From positions 1 to 44,699 of the forward strand of contig ONIM01000021.1 of the NCBI GenBank assembly GCA_900317885.1: DNA of 44,699 nucleotides, written 5' to 3'. Source of the DNA: an uncultured Bacteroidales bacterium (GTDB lineage: Bacteria > Bacteroidota > Bacteroidia > Bacteroidales > Paludibacteraceae). A program made the translations under genes and the position numbers. This document shows positions 1 to 8,495 of this stretch, piece by piece. Under the pieces are notes generated by a model. The model made no database searches. It worked only from the letters and a program-made list of their open reading frames with translations, and was not told where the DNA came from. How positions within the stretch are numbered: position 1 is the first letter of the stretch; every line of letters starts with the position of its first letter.

Positions 1-131
1 AGATCATGGATCTGCTGTACTCCATCTCCCAGGCCGGTATCACGGTACTTATGTCAACCCATAACCGACAGTGGCCGGAGTTATACCCCGGTAAGAAATG
101 GGTGTTTGAAGGAGGAAGGATAATCGTATGA
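1..131 (+). CDS. FtsE-like ABC transporter ATPase, C-terminal fragment
   Basis: The 5' end lies outside the window. The frame starting at base 3 is open to a TGA at 129-131 and gives about 42 residues. They contain the end of an ABC ATPase domain: a hydrophobic strand followed by MSTHN, whose histidine is the H-loop (switch) residue, then RQWPELYPGKKWVFEGGRI, where the final FEGGRI type motif is the usual last strand of the domain. The STHN sequence and the very short tail resemble the cell-division ATPase FtsE, which pairs with the membrane protein FtsX and couples ATP hydrolysis to activation of peptidoglycan hydrolases. The stop overlaps the sufE start by 4 bases (ATGA), so the two are probably co-transcribed. 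Other small ABC ATPases cannot be excluded from this much sequence. Confidence 0.7.
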   Translation, partial: IMDLLYSISQAGITVLMSTHNRQWPELYPGKKWVFEGGRIIV

Positions 132-553
132 GTATCAACGAGATACAGGACGAACTGATCGAAGAGTTCGAACTTCTGGACGACTGGATGGATCGCTACC
201 AGCTGCTCGTCGATTACGCCGAGGAACTGAAGAAAAACCCCCTTCCGGAGGCAGATAAGACGGAGAGCAACCTCATAGACGGTTGTCAATCGAAGGTGTG
301 GTTCACCTGCTCTTTCGAGGACGGCAAACTCTTCTTCAAGGGCGATTCCGACGCCTTGTTGGTAAAAGGTATTGTGGCGCTGCTGATTCATGTCCTGAGC
401 GGACATACGCCTGAGGAGATTGCGAACGCGAATCTCTATTTCGTAGAGAAAATAGGATTGCAGGAGCACCTCAGTCCGACCCGCAGCAACGGCGTCGTAG
501 CCATGCTCAAACAGATGAAACTGTATGCGTTGGCCTACGGGGCTAAAGGTTAG
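128..553 (+). CDS. sufE: SufE family Fe-S cluster assembly sulfur acceptor
   Basis: A 141-residue protein of normal SufE length. SufE takes persulfide sulfur from the cysteine desulfurase SufS and passes it to the SufBCD scaffold in the cytoplasm. The family signature LIDGCQSKVWF is present and carries the acceptor cysteine, here Cys53; the preceding region (DDWMDRYQLLVDYAEELKK) is the conserved N-terminal helix that docks on the desulfurase. The ATG overlaps the stop of the upstream ABC ATPase, which fixes the start. No suf genes are adjacent within the window. The stop codon lies inside an array of 7-bp repeats (541-568) and shares the bases TTAG with the stop of the convergent aroK. Confidence 0.93.
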   Translation: MSINEIQDELIEEFELLDDWMDRYQLLVDYAEELKKNPLPEADKTESNLIDGCQSKVWFTCSFEDGKLFFKGDSDALLVKGIVALLIHVLSGHTPEEIANANLYFVEKIGLQEHLSPTRSNGVVAMLKQMKLYALAYGAKG

Positions 554-568
554 AGGTTAGAGGTGAGG
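541..568. repeat. Heptanucleotide array at sufE/aroK 3' ends
   Basis: Four 7-bp units are seen in register: GGCTAAA, GGTTAGA, GGTTAGA, GGTGAGG. They span the shared stop codons of the convergent sufE and aroK genes and supply the last residues of both proteins. The GGCTAAA and GGTTAGA units recur on the minus strand in the array next to the der stop (7159-7193). Confidence 0.6.
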
Positions 569-1095
569 AACTCATAGAGTTCCTGAGCGATGCGCTCGTC
601 GGAGTCTTCATCGCATATTTCCACATCGAGAATATGATGCGCACGGCTGTAGAACGGCTCACGCGCTTCGAGTTGAGGAGCTATGAAAGAGAGTAGCTCC
701 TTTTCTGTGCGACCTTGCAGTACCGGACGCTCGCTTAGATCCGTCAAAGCAAGACGTTTTGCCAGATGCTCGGGCTTCCAGCGGATATAGATACTCGTGC
801 CTAATTCCCGCAGACAATCCATATTGTCCTCCCAGCAGGGATAACCGCCTCCGGTAGCGTAGATGACTTTCTCAAACGGCGCTGCGTCCGCGATGTCCTC
901 TACGACGTATTTCTCTTTCTTGCGGAAATCATCTATCCCGTACGTACGGATATATTCCGCAGTCGTGAGTCCGTGGATCTCCTTGAAGGCTTCGTCCAGA
1001 TCCACAAAATGCCAGCCGAGTTTCTCAGCCAGCTTTCGTCCGGCAGTAGTCTTGCCGGCTCCCATGTATCCAACTAAATAAATAGGAAGTTCCAT
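550..1095 (-). CDS. aroK: Shikimate kinase
   Basis: 181 residues. Phosphorylates shikimate with ATP to shikimate 3-phosphate in the chorismate pathway (cytoplasm). The P-loop GYMGAGKT is at residues 9-16; downstream are the shikimate-binding aspartate region (FVDLDEAF), the arginine in FRKKE, the GGG loop (ATGGGYP) and the lid segment with LSERPVL, all typical of AroK. An upstream in-frame GTG at 1110 would overlap the preceding gene; the ATG at 1095 was chosen because it lies two bases past that gene's stop and starts directly at the canonical MELPIYLVG. The final residues (LTSNL) are encoded by 7-bp repeat units. Last gene of the porU-porV-ispF operon, convergent with sufE, with overlapping stops. 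Confidence 0.95.
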   Translation of the reverse strand: MELPIYLVGYMGAGKTTAGRKLAEKLGWHFVDLDEAFKEIHGLTTAEYIRTYGIDDFRKKEKYVVEDIADAAPFEKVIYATGGGYPCWEDNMDCLRELGTSIYIRWKPEHLAKRLALTDLSERPVLQGRTEKELLSFIAPQLEAREPFYSRAHHILDVEICDEDSDERIAQELYEFLTSNL

Positions 1096-1097
1096 AA

Positions 1098-1424
1098 TTA
1101 GTATTCCCACGTATCATTGTCCGTCCAGACAATCTTGCCGTCTTGAATAGTAGCGAGCGGGAAGATAGAGCGGAAGGGGGGAGTGACGGTTCGGATGAGT
1201 TGCCACTCCTTATTATATACACGCGCGCACGAGGAACACTGCGGTGCGCAAGCGGTCATGACGACCAGCGTCGAGTCCGCGTATTGATAGACCTCCATAC
1301 GCGTGCTGTCGGTCAGCGCGATTCGCTCGTACGGACCGTCCTGTACCTCTACCTGAGGTACCTCACCCATCTGGAAAAGATCTGCGATGAGCGATAGAGA
1401 TATGGAGAGAAAGAGTAATCTCAT
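1098..1424 (-). CDS. Small secreted hypothetical protein
   Basis: 108 residues. A short hydrophobic N-terminus (MRLLFLSISLSLIADLF) looks like a signal peptide, so the product is probably periplasmic or surface exposed. The body contains a stretch STLVVMTACAPQCSSCARVYN with three closely spaced cysteines, followed by a WQLIRTVTPP segment. This resembles the C-terminal part of the small DUF3256-type proteins found in Bacteroidales, but the match is from memory and weak. The start overlaps the ispF stop by 4 bases (ATGA) and aroK follows after two bases, so it is a true operon member. No function can be assigned; the cysteine cluster could hold a disulfide or a metal. Confidence 0.7.
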   Translation of the reverse strand: MRLLFLSISLSLIADLFQMGEVPQVEVQDGPYERIALTDSTRMEVYQYADSTLVVMTACAPQCSSCARVYNKEWQLIRTVTPPFRSIFPLATIQDGKIVWTDNDTWEY

Positions 1425-1891
1425 TGAATCAATGCCACCGCGTAGGCAGCTATGCCTTCTTCACGGCCGACGAAACCTAAATGCTCCGTGGTCGTGGCTT
1501 TGATGTTTATTTGGTTTGGCTGTACCTCCATGACCTGAGCCAGACAAGCTACCATAGCCGGAATATGCGGATTGAGTTTCGGCGCTTGCGCACAAATCGT
1601 AATGTCGCAGTTCCCTAATTCATAGCCTGCTTCGCGGAGCATCTCCATGACGCGACGGAGAAGGATCTTGGAGTCGATGCCCTCGTACTCGTTACCTTTG
1701 GTATCGGGAAAATGGAAACCTATATCGCGCATTGCGGCTGCGCCGAGAAGGGCGTCGCAGAGCGCATGGATCGCTACGTCAGCATCCGAATGACCCAACA
1801 AGCCGCGGTCACACGGTACCTCAATTCCCCCTAACCACAGTTTGCGGTCAGGGGCGAATTGATGTACGTCATATCCAAAGCCAATTCTCAT
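1421..1891 (-). CDS. ispF: 2-C-methyl-D-erythritol 2,4-cyclodiphosphate synthase
   Basis: 156 residues, the usual length. IspF cyclises CDP-methylerythritol 2-phosphate, releasing CMP, in the non-mevalonate isoprenoid pathway; it is a cytoplasmic trimer with a divalent metal. The N-terminal GYDVHQF supplies the metal ligands Asp8 and His10, the loop LLGHSDADV supplies the third histidine, and DIGFHFPDT and the C-terminal TTEHLGFVGREEGI are family hallmarks. It is joined by ATGA overlaps to porV upstream and to the small secreted protein downstream. Its position between T9SS and shikimate genes is likely a shared transcript without a functional link. Confidence 0.97.
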   Translation of the reverse strand: MRIGFGYDVHQFAPDRKLWLGGIEVPCDRGLLGHSDADVAIHALCDALLGAAAMRDIGFHFPDTKGNEYEGIDSKILLRRVMEMLREAGYELGNCDITICAQAPKLNPHIPAMVACLAQVMEVQPNQINIKATTTEHLGFVGREEGIAAYAVALIQ

Positions 1892-3075
1892 TTCTTCTTG
1901 TTATCCACGAGGTCTTTGATACCATAGAGGTCGAAGCCCAGCGTGAAGCGCATGGTCTGATCAAGCGGGTTAGAAGCAGCCAGACCTACGCAGTAGGATA
2001 CATCGAGCGTTACGATCGAGAGGTGGAAACCGGCACCGAAGGTGAGGTAGTTACGGTTACCTTTGTAGTAGTTCTCGTAGCTATAACCCATACGAGCGAA
2101 GAACTGCTTGTTATAGCTATACTCGATACCTGCACCCCAGCGAACTTCGTTGAACTCCTCTTTGGCACCGCCCGGAGCGTCAGCAAAGCTCTGGAACCAT
2201 CCCTTAGCAGGGTTGATAGCCGAGTAAGCGTCCTGGCTGTACTTGCCGGTCGTCTTATCATCTGCATACTTGGAGTAGCGGGAAGGAACAAGCATCTTGT
2301 TTGCCTCTACGTTGAAGGTCAGGAAGTTGTACTTGTCGCACGGCAACTCGTAGCCTACACCGATATTCATGGATGCCGGGATGAAGTTACTGTGGTCATC
2401 GCTATACGCCATCTTACCACCGAGGTTCTTGAGGCTGAAACCGAGCGAGAAATTAGAGGTACCCATCGGCAGGTCAATCGGTTGTTTGTAGTACAGGGCG
2501 ATATCCGCAGCCATCGTCCAAGCGGGATGCATCTCACCGGCAATAGAGGTGGAGGTGTTCACTCCGTTGTTGAGGTCCGAATAGAGGAACCGCACCGCTA
2601 CAGACATCGATACGTACTCATGCAGCTTACGGAAATAACTGAGGTCGAGTGCCCACTCGTTCGGACGTACCGTGATTGCTGTCGGCGTAGCACTTCCGTC
2701 CGTGAGGGTAACGTCACCCATCGAGAAATACGTGAAACTGGCACCAATACCGCCACCGAGGTCACCGAAGTTATAGAAACCGGCGAGGTATGCCAGGTCG
2801 ATATCTCCTACCAACTTACGCAACCATGGCGTGTAGTTAGCCGTAATACCACCCTTGGAGTACATATAAGCGTACTTGGCGGGGTTCCAGTACTGGGAGT
2901 TAAAGTCGGCTTCTGTAGCTACACCTACGTCACCCAAACCGGCAGCACGTGCGTCCGGAGCAATGGACAGCGAAGGCATAGATGTAATCAGCGGGTTCAT
3001 TGTGTCGTCTGCTGTAGCTGCGCTCATCGAAGCGGCAAAAAGCAGAGCAACCAGAGAAATACTTAGTTTTTTCAT
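1888..3075 (-). CDS. porV: Type IX secretion outer-membrane protein PorV
   Basis: 395 residues with a clear signal peptide (MKKLSISLVALLFAASMSAATA). PorV (LptO) is a FadL-like outer-membrane beta-barrel that carries T9SS cargo from the translocon to the sortase PorU and the attachment complex. The mature N-terminus NPLITSMPSLSIAPDARAAGLGDVGVATEADFNSQYWNP is the PorV signature, with a glycine-rich hatch followed by alternating amphipathic strands and a barrel-closing end. It lies 96 bases after porU, an arrangement common in Bacteroidales. No TAnnTTTG box is visible in that gap, so it is likely expressed with porU. Its stop overlaps the ispF start. Confidence 0.95.
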   Translation of the reverse strand: MKKLSISLVALLFAASMSAATADDTMNPLITSMPSLSIAPDARAAGLGDVGVATEADFNSQYWNPAKYAYMYSKGGITANYTPWLRKLVGDIDLAYLAGFYNFGDLGGGIGASFTYFSMGDVTLTDGSATPTAITVRPNEWALDLSYFRKLHEYVSMSVAVRFLYSDLNNGVNTSTSIAGEMHPAWTMAADIALYYKQPIDLPMGTSNFSLGFSLKNLGGKMAYSDDHSNFIPASMNIGVGYELPCDKYNFLTFNVEANKMLVPSRYSKYADDKTTGKYSQDAYSAINPAKGWFQSFADAPGGAKEEFNEVRWGAGIEYSYNKQFFARMGYSYENYYKGNRNYLTFGAGFHLSIVTLDVSYCVGLAASNPLDQTMRFTLGFDLYGIKDLVDNKKK

Positions 3076-3171
3076 TTGAGTTATGTTTTGTTTTTTTTGT
3101 TAATAATAATCGTTTATAAGTTTTCAAGCGATATGCTTCATAGGCAATACAGGAGGTTTATGATTTATGAA

Positions 3172-6100
3172 TTATTTTGTTACAATTATTTTACCCGAGG
3201 TAACGCTGTATTTGCTATTCTCGGATTTGATCTTCACGGTATAGATGAATACGCCCGGATGGAGATTGAGGTTCGCGAGGTTGATAGAAACCTGGTCGGG
3301 ATTCTCCTGGGTATGGGAGTATAGCATCTGGCCGTTGATGTTATACAGATAAAGCTCTGTACTAAGCTGTTCATCGGGTTGATCGTAATTGACGATCAGA
3401 TTCAGTACGCCGCTCTGATGTACCGGGTTCGGGTAGCTCACTACGGAGTATATCGACGGATCCAGGCCTGCTTCCACTACGAAGTTCAGACTTTTCGTCG
3501 TGCTGTTATTCAGCAAGTCCCATGCGCGGAAAGTCAGGCTGTGGGGACCATCTTGCAAAGCTCCCATGAGATAACTGATTTGTCCGGTAGTATAGCTGTC
3601 GTTCGCTGCCGTGAAATAATCGTTGAGGATATAGATCTGCTTCGGGTCATTGTCCACGATCATCATCAGATCATGTCCGATACCTGCGCCGGCAGTATTG
3701 ATACCATGCTCGTCGTACAGGTCGGCGTAGAATCGCGGCGTGGAGTAGGTCTTACCTCCGTCCTGGAAAGCTTTGTTATTGAGGTATATCTCCATCTCAG
3801 GACCTATAGTATCAGCGCTGAGGATGTCTCCGGTGCCGCCGATCGTGAAGTCCTCATAATGACCCACAGCTTCGGCTAACTCGCCTTCGTCCGTCGTCTG
3901 CGCATAATAGACGATTCGCCCGTTGCCGTAGTTATACCGGATATCTTTGGGAACCATGAACGAATAGGAGAACTCTCCCTCTCTCACGGCAGCCGAACCG
4001 GTGAAGAGCGTACCGGGGTAGTCGTTGTATTTGAGTTCCTTAGCTTCTTCCGGGCTGGAATCATTGTCCCGCGTCGTGATCACCTGCATCTTGTCATAGA
4101 CGGTGATATCTACCTTGCCGTTGAAGTCGCTCACGGTCTGGTTATCCTCGTCCACGATGCGTCCTTGTACCTGCTGCACGCTCAGGGCGTGGAGGGTATC
4201 TATATCCGTTACGGTCTCTACATAGTAGTCGGTAGGGTAGTTGAGCCGCATGGCGGGATCGCCGAAGAGCACGTAGGAGAGTTTGTTCTCCTCGTATCCC
4301 AAGGCGTTCTTACCTGCCGCCAAGGCTTCGCCTAAGGTAGCTTCGTAATGGAAGGTATTGGAATGCTTGAATAACTCTGCTGTGACGGATCTGCTGAGGC
4401 GCGTGTTTCCCGGTGCATAGACGGTACGCGTAGCAGCCAATACAGCTATCGCTCCGCCTTTGGGATTGAGTACAGCGGTCTCGGCCGCACAACGTTTGCT
4501 GCCGTCATAGCGGGCAAAACTGCAGGTGGCAAACAACCAGAAGGCCTGGTTCTTATTGCTCATGAGCTCTATATCGTGCTGGTTGAGGATCGACTCGTTG
4601 GTAATGGCGTTATAGCCGCCATGGCCTGAGTAATTGAAGTAGAGCACGCCGTTCCGAAGGAGGTTATGAATTCTGTTCTTGGCTAAGGGATAACTCTCGC
4701 CGCTGGCGTTCACCTCCTGGGGATAGGCGTCCAGATAGACCTTATGGACTACGAAATCCGGGTTGTTCACGCGTGTCTGCTCGGCGCTCTGTTCTGCGGT
4801 ATCCGTGTGGGTACCATGCTCGCCGTCATCCGCGAGGTAAGCGAGCTGGTTCTTCCATTTGCCTCCCTGGGGATTGTTCATGTAGGCGATGAGTTTGTCT
4901 ATGGTGCTCTGCGCCTCCGCCACGCTTACTACCGGCAGACGGCCGATACCTATATCGATCTTTCCGCTGGCGTCCGTCACACCCTCGTTATCATCCAGAA
5001 AACCGAAGTAGTCATCCGTCGTATAGGCGTTTACTTCGTAGGAGGAGTTCTCCGCCTGATACGTGAGCAATAGCGCCTCGCCGGAGTTCGGAAGCAGTTT
5101 GCGGTTATCGAATGTACCGTGCCCAAGGAGCAGCAGCCATCTGGGTTTTTGCCCGATGCCGTTATTGGCGCGGTCGTAGAGCATCTTCATCAGCCATCGG
5201 TAGGCGGTAGCGTCGGGCGTACCGGAGGAGAACTCGTTATACACCTGTTTGTCGGTTACGACCGCCCAGGTGATACCCTCTTTCTTCTGGTGGGCTTGTG
5301 CCAGGCGTGTTGCCTCGGATTCGTATCCGTTTGGGCAGATGATGACGTAGTCGATGTTATTGAGCTGATGCAGGTCCTGGTTCAGAACGGTGCCTACCAC
5401 TTCGGCAGCGACAAAACCGCTGCCTGCGGTATTCACCGCGATATACTCATGTACGCCGTCAGCCTGCGTACCGACCCAGGTAATCTCGCTTCCCGAGAGG
5501 GTCGTGGGCATGCGCAGGATTGCGGCTTTGTCGGTAATATCCCATATCTGCGTAGATGCCGATGCGTTCGTCAGATGGAAACGTACCGGTACAGAGGAGT
5601 TGCGGTTAGCGAGCGTACGGACGGTCATGTAGCTGCCGTTCATGCGCAAGGGGCGTTGGCCTACTACCTCGATATAATCCAACCATCCTAAGGCGGATGT
5701 CTGGCTGCTCTGGAAGCGGAGTTGTACCTGCTGAGTAGCTGAAGCAGGCATAGTAGCGGATAAAGAGATCGTGCCTGTCTGACCGAAGTCGTAGTTATCC
5801 TTATACGCGTTGAGCGTCACGCTCTTGGACGCACTCCCCATCGTGGCGGTGAACTGCGATGAAACCGAGGCATAAGCCGCTACAGTAATATAGGCGGTGA
5901 CGTCCTCGGCATTCGGCAAGGAGAACGTGAAGGTACGTTTCATACCATTCTCAAACTGCTCGCCGTAGAACGTACGTCCGCCTCCGGAGACGCCGGAGCG
6001 GTCGATGAGGTTGAGGCTGTCTTTGTCATGTACCTGGAATGCCGGATAGGTCGTTACATCCGTCGGCGTACCGCTTATCGCTTCACCTGCGGTTGGAGCG

Positions 6101-6519
6101 AGAGGCGAACCGATATTATCCGTCAGGAAGTAGTATCCGTATTCGGAGTAGGGGTTGCGGGTGTGGGCGAAGCGGGATTTGGACGCGTCGTAAGCCCAGC
6201 TGATCGGTCCCTGAACGTAGAATAGCACGAAGTCGCTCCCTACAAATACCGGTACTTGCGGCAGGTCGTCGATATTCGGTTTGGAGAAATCCTGGGTCTT
6301 CATAGCACCTCCGTACCCGAACACGCGTACTTGCGAGGGGTTGCTGATACCGGCGGCCTGGAGGTCGCTGAACGTCATTTTGCAGACACCGCTCTCGCTC
6401 ACGCGGATCTTCACCCATTTGCCGGATGCCAGAACGGAATGACCGGCGTAGGTATGAATACCCGCTGCAGCCGACAGCCACAACGATAATAGCAGTACTA
6501 TGGATAGAATTTTTCTCAT
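3172..6519 (-). CDS. porU: Type IX secretion system sortase PorU
   Basis: About 1,115 residues. PorU is a gingipain-like (peptidase C25) surface sortase that removes the C-terminal sorting domain of T9SS cargo and attaches the cargo to anionic lipopolysaccharide. A signal peptide (MRKILSIVLLLSLWLSAAAG) opens the protein. The C25 catalytic region has FNYSGHGGYNA (histidine) and FWLFATCSFARYDG (cysteine). The C-terminus carries beta-rich domains and ends with a sorting-domain-like strand pattern (LYLYNINGQMLYS ... IYTVKI). A start at 6531 is possible; 6519 was preferred because it makes an ATGA overlap with the upstream gene and starts at the signal peptide. porV follows after 96 bases. Confidence 0.95.
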   Translation of the reverse strand: MRKILSIVLLLSLWLSAAAGIHTYAGHSVLASGKWVKIRVSESGVCKMTFSDLQAAGISNPSQVRVFGYGGAMKTQDFSKPNIDDLPQVPVFVGSDFVLFYVQGPISWAYDASKSRFAHTRNPYSEYGYYFLTDNIGSPLAPTAGEAISGTPTDVTTYPAFQVHDKDSLNLIDRSGVSGGGRTFYGEQFENGMKRTFTFSLPNAEDVTAYITVAAYASVSSQFTATMGSASKSVTLNAYKDNYDFGQTGTISLSATMPASATQQVQLRFQSSQTSALGWLDYIEVVGQRPLRMNGSYMTVRTLANRNSSVPVRFHLTNASASTQIWDITDKAAILRMPTTLSGSEITWVGTQADGVHEYIAVNTAGSGFVAAEVVGTVLNQDLHQLNNIDYVIICPNGYESEATRLAQAHQKKEGITWAVVTDKQVYNEFSSGTPDATAYRWLMKMLYDRANNGIGQKPRWLLLLGHGTFDNRKLLPNSGEALLLTYQAENSSYEVNAYTTDDYFGFLDDNEGVTDASGKIDIGIGRLPVVSVAEAQSTIDKLIAYMNNPQGGKWKNQLAYLADDGEHGTHTDTAEQSAEQTRVNNPDFVVHKVYLDAYPQEVNASGESYPLAKNRIHNLLRNGVLYFNYSGHGGYNAITNESILNQHDIELMSNKNQAFWLFATCSFARYDGSKRCAAETAVLNPKGGAIAVLAATRTVYAPGNTRLSRSVTAELFKHSNTFHYEATLGEALAAGKNALGYEENKLSYVLFGDPAMRLNYPTDYYVETVTDIDTLHALSVQQVQGRIVDEDNQTVSDFNGKVDITVYDKMQVITTRDNDSSPEEAKELKYNDYPGTLFTGSAAVREGEFSYSFMVPKDIRYNYGNGRIVYYAQTTDEGELAEAVGHYEDFTIGGTGDILSADTIGPEMEIYLNNKAFQDGGKTYSTPRFYADLYDEHGINTAGAGIGHDLMMIVDNDPKQIYILNDYFTAANDSYTTGQISYLMGALQDGPHSLTFRAWDLLNNSTTKSLNFVVEAGLDPSIYSVVSYPNPVHQSGVLNLIVNYDQPDEQLSTELYLYNINGQMLYSHTQENPDQVSINLANLNLHPGVFIYTVKIKSENSKYSVTSGKIIVTK

Positions 6520-7082
6520 TTGATCTTGCAATATAGTTTCTCTTCTCCGTTTATCTCCGTGCGGATGATTTCTTCTTTGTGTACAAGCCGCGGGGCGCGC
6601 TTAAGTTGAATATAAATCAGGTCTCCTTGCCGGATGGTCATCAGTTTGCCGGCTTCGGCGATTGCCTCTTCGGGCGAGAGCACGAGTTCTTCCTTCAGAT
6701 ACTCCCTTCCCTTCAGGGAGGGGGTGGGGGTAGGCTCATACTCTCCTATCGCGAGCGAGTAGTCAAAGGCAAGGGCTTTGGTCCAGGGTTCTCCTGCTTG
6801 CTGCGCTTCGCGCGCCCGGTCCATTGCAATGAAATCCGCTCCGGGAGCTACGGCGTCGTAGTAACGGCTCGCGAACTTCGGCGCTATCCCTTTACCCAAC
6901 TTGCTCACGCGCAGGACGACGCACTCCGTCACGCCTAACTCGCTCGTACTATCGGGAATGAACATCGGCTTACGGCCGTTCAGGAGACAACTGTCTCCTT
7001 TGAGAACCATCATCCATTGTTCGTCCGTCTTTCGACTTTCGACTTTTGACTTTTGTCTATATATGAAGCCGATTATTTTCAT
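6516..7082 (-). CDS. Degenerate fumarylacetoacetate hydrolase-family protein
   Basis: 188 residues, close to the short Bacteroidales members of the FAH (2-keto-4-pentenoate hydratase/YcgM) family. The start MKII, the block KPMFIPDS, the SRYYDAVAPGADF segment and the PW...AFDYS block line up with the family. However, the usual YExE metal-binding pair appears as VTEC, so at least two carboxylate ligands seem lost. Two stretches look inserted: residues about 9-18 (QKSKVESRK) come from a 7-bp repeat array and residues about 116-127 (PTPTPSLKGRE) from a C/G-rich repeat. A promoter at 7099-7129 fixes the start. It is first in the operon, overlapping porU by 4 bases. It may be non-catalytic or decaying. 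Confidence 0.7.
   Translation of the reverse strand: MKIIGFIYRQKSKVESRKTDEQWMMVLKGDSCLLNGRKPMFIPDSTSELGVTECVVLRVSKLGKGIAPKFASRYYDAVAPGADFIAMDRAREAQQAGEPWTKALAFDYSLAIGEYEPTPTPSLKGREYLKEELVLSPEEAIAEAGKLMTIRQGDLIYIQLKRAPRLVHKEEIIRTEINGEEKLYCKIK
6702..6735. repeat. C/G-rich in-frame repeat (LKGRE type) in FAH-like gene
   Basis: The plus strand reads CTCCCTTCCCTTCAGGGAG followed by G-runs and TAGGCTCATA. On the coding strand it encodes PTPTPSLKGREY. A close relative, including the flanking TAGGCT(C/T)ATA, lies inside the acyl-ACP thioesterase gene at 41108-41143 and encodes the same PxPxxxLKGRE pattern in an unrelated enzyme. Confidence 0.65.
7029..7056. repeat. In-frame heptanucleotide array in FAH-like gene
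   Basis: Four 7-bp units on the plus strand: CTTTCGA, CTTTCGA, CTTTTGA, CTTTTGT. Read on the coding strand they encode the segment around KSKVES. The same units recur in mutY (37582-37616) and the S9 peptidase gene (43296-43316). Confidence 0.7.
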
Positions 7083-7098
7083 CTCCGAAAAAAGCGCG

Positions 7099-7129
7099 CA
7101 AAGTTACAACTTTTTTTTGATATATGCAA
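7099..7129 (-). promoter_or_regulatory. Bacteroidota-type promoter for FAH-like/porU operon
   Basis: Minus strand: -33 TTG at 7127-7129, a 20-bp spacer, and -7 TAACTTTG at 7099-7106. Fits the TTG/N19-21/TAnnTTTG consensus. The first start codon downstream is the ATG at 7082. Confidence 0.7.
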
Positions 7130-7158
7130 GCGATTAAGTAAAAAGTGTAACTTTTTCT

Positions 7159-7193
7159 TAAACTTTAGCCTCTAACCTTTGCCTTTAGCCTTT
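7159..7193. repeat. Heptanucleotide array after the der stop
   Basis: Degenerate 7-bp periodicity on the plus strand: TAAACTT, TAGCCTC, TAACCTT, TGCCTTT, AGCCTTT. The array begins at the der stop codon and fills the space towards the porU-operon promoter. On the minus strand the units are of the GGCTAAA/GGTTAGA type also seen at 541-568. Confidence 0.55.
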
Positions 7194-8495
7194 ATTTTGC
7201 TCTGATAAAGAGTTGTACCGGCGTACCCTCAAAGTCCCACCACTCGCGCAGTTTGTTCTCCAGAAATCGCCTGTACGGTTCTTTGACATACTGCGGCAGG
7301 TTGGCGAAGAAGACGAAGGTCGGGATCTGCGTATTCGGCAGCTGGGTACAATACTTGATCTTGATATACTTGCCTTTCCATGCGGGCGGCGGGTAGTTCT
7401 CGATAAGCGGCAGGAATTTCTCGTTCAGTTGCGCTGTCGGCACTTTCTTGTTTTTATTCTCATAGACGTGCAGCGCGGTCTCCACCACTTTGAAGATTCG
7501 CTGCTTGGTCACGGCGCTGGTGAAGATGATCGGGAAATCTGTAAACGGCGCGATTCGCTCGCGAATAGCGCTCTCGTAGGCTTTGATGTCCTGATTCGTC
7601 TTGCTTTCTACCAGGTCCCATTTATTAATGCAGACTACCAGACCCTTCTTGTTCTTCTGGATAAGGGAGTAGATATTGAGGTCCTGCGCCTCGATACCCC
7701 TCGTAGCGTCGATCATGAGGATACATACGTCGCTGTTCTCTATCGCGCGGATGGAGCGTACGACGGAGTAGTACTCCTGATCCTCCGTCACCTTGGCTTT
7801 CTTGCGGATTCCCGCTGTGTCCACCAAATAAAAATCCTTGCCGAACTTGTTGTACCGCGTATAGATTGAGTCGCGTGTCGTGCCGGGAATGTCGGTTACG
7901 ATGGTCCGCTCCTCGCCGATGAAAGCATTGAGGATACTGGACTTGCCGGCATTAGGACGACCTACGATGGCGAATCGCGGCAGTTCCTCCAGCTGCTCGT
8001 CCGAGTCATCCTCTTTGCGGAAACGGCTCACTACTTCGTCCAGCAGATCGCCGGTACCGAGTCCGTTCTCGGCAGAGAGGATAAAGGGTTCGCCCAAGCC
8101 GAGTTTGTAGAACTCCGCAGCGCCGTATTGGTTCTCGAAGGTATCTACCTTGTTGACGCAGAGGATGGTAGGTTTCTTCGCCTGACGAAGCAGGTGGGCT
8201 ACCTCCATGTCGAATTGCGTCACGCCTTCGTTGACATCCACGACGAGCATCACTACGTCCGCCTCGCGGATAGCGAGGTCCACTTGCCGGTTGATCTCGG
8301 ATTCGAAGGTATCGTCGCTATTGACGACCCATCCTCCGGTGTCGATCACCGAGAACTCCCGTCCGCACCATTCGGCTTTGCCGTACTGACGGTCACGCGT
8401 CTCATTACTATCGCTCGACGTGTCCCTGTCAAGCGGTTAAATAGTGTGGATTTGCCTACATTAGGCCTCCCCACAATCGCCACAATGTTCGCCAT
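7192..8495 (-). pseudogene. der: GTPase Der (EngA), frameshifted in first G domain
   Basis: Der is an essential double GTPase that matures the 50S ribosomal subunit. The ATG at 8495 opens a frame with the first P-loop ([11 protein letters not shown]) and [13 protein letters not shown], ending near base 8406. The rest continues in another frame from about 8403: [28 protein letters not shown], the whole second G domain ([26 protein letters not shown]) and the KH-like C-terminus. About 13 bases seem missing between AIV and TRDRQ compared with the family, which removes the first switch-I segment. As it stands, an uninterrupted reading frame starts only at a GTG at 8349. Either a real mutation or an assembly error; since der is normally essential, an error or a second copy is plausible. 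It overlaps slyD by 35 bases. Confidence 0.85.
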
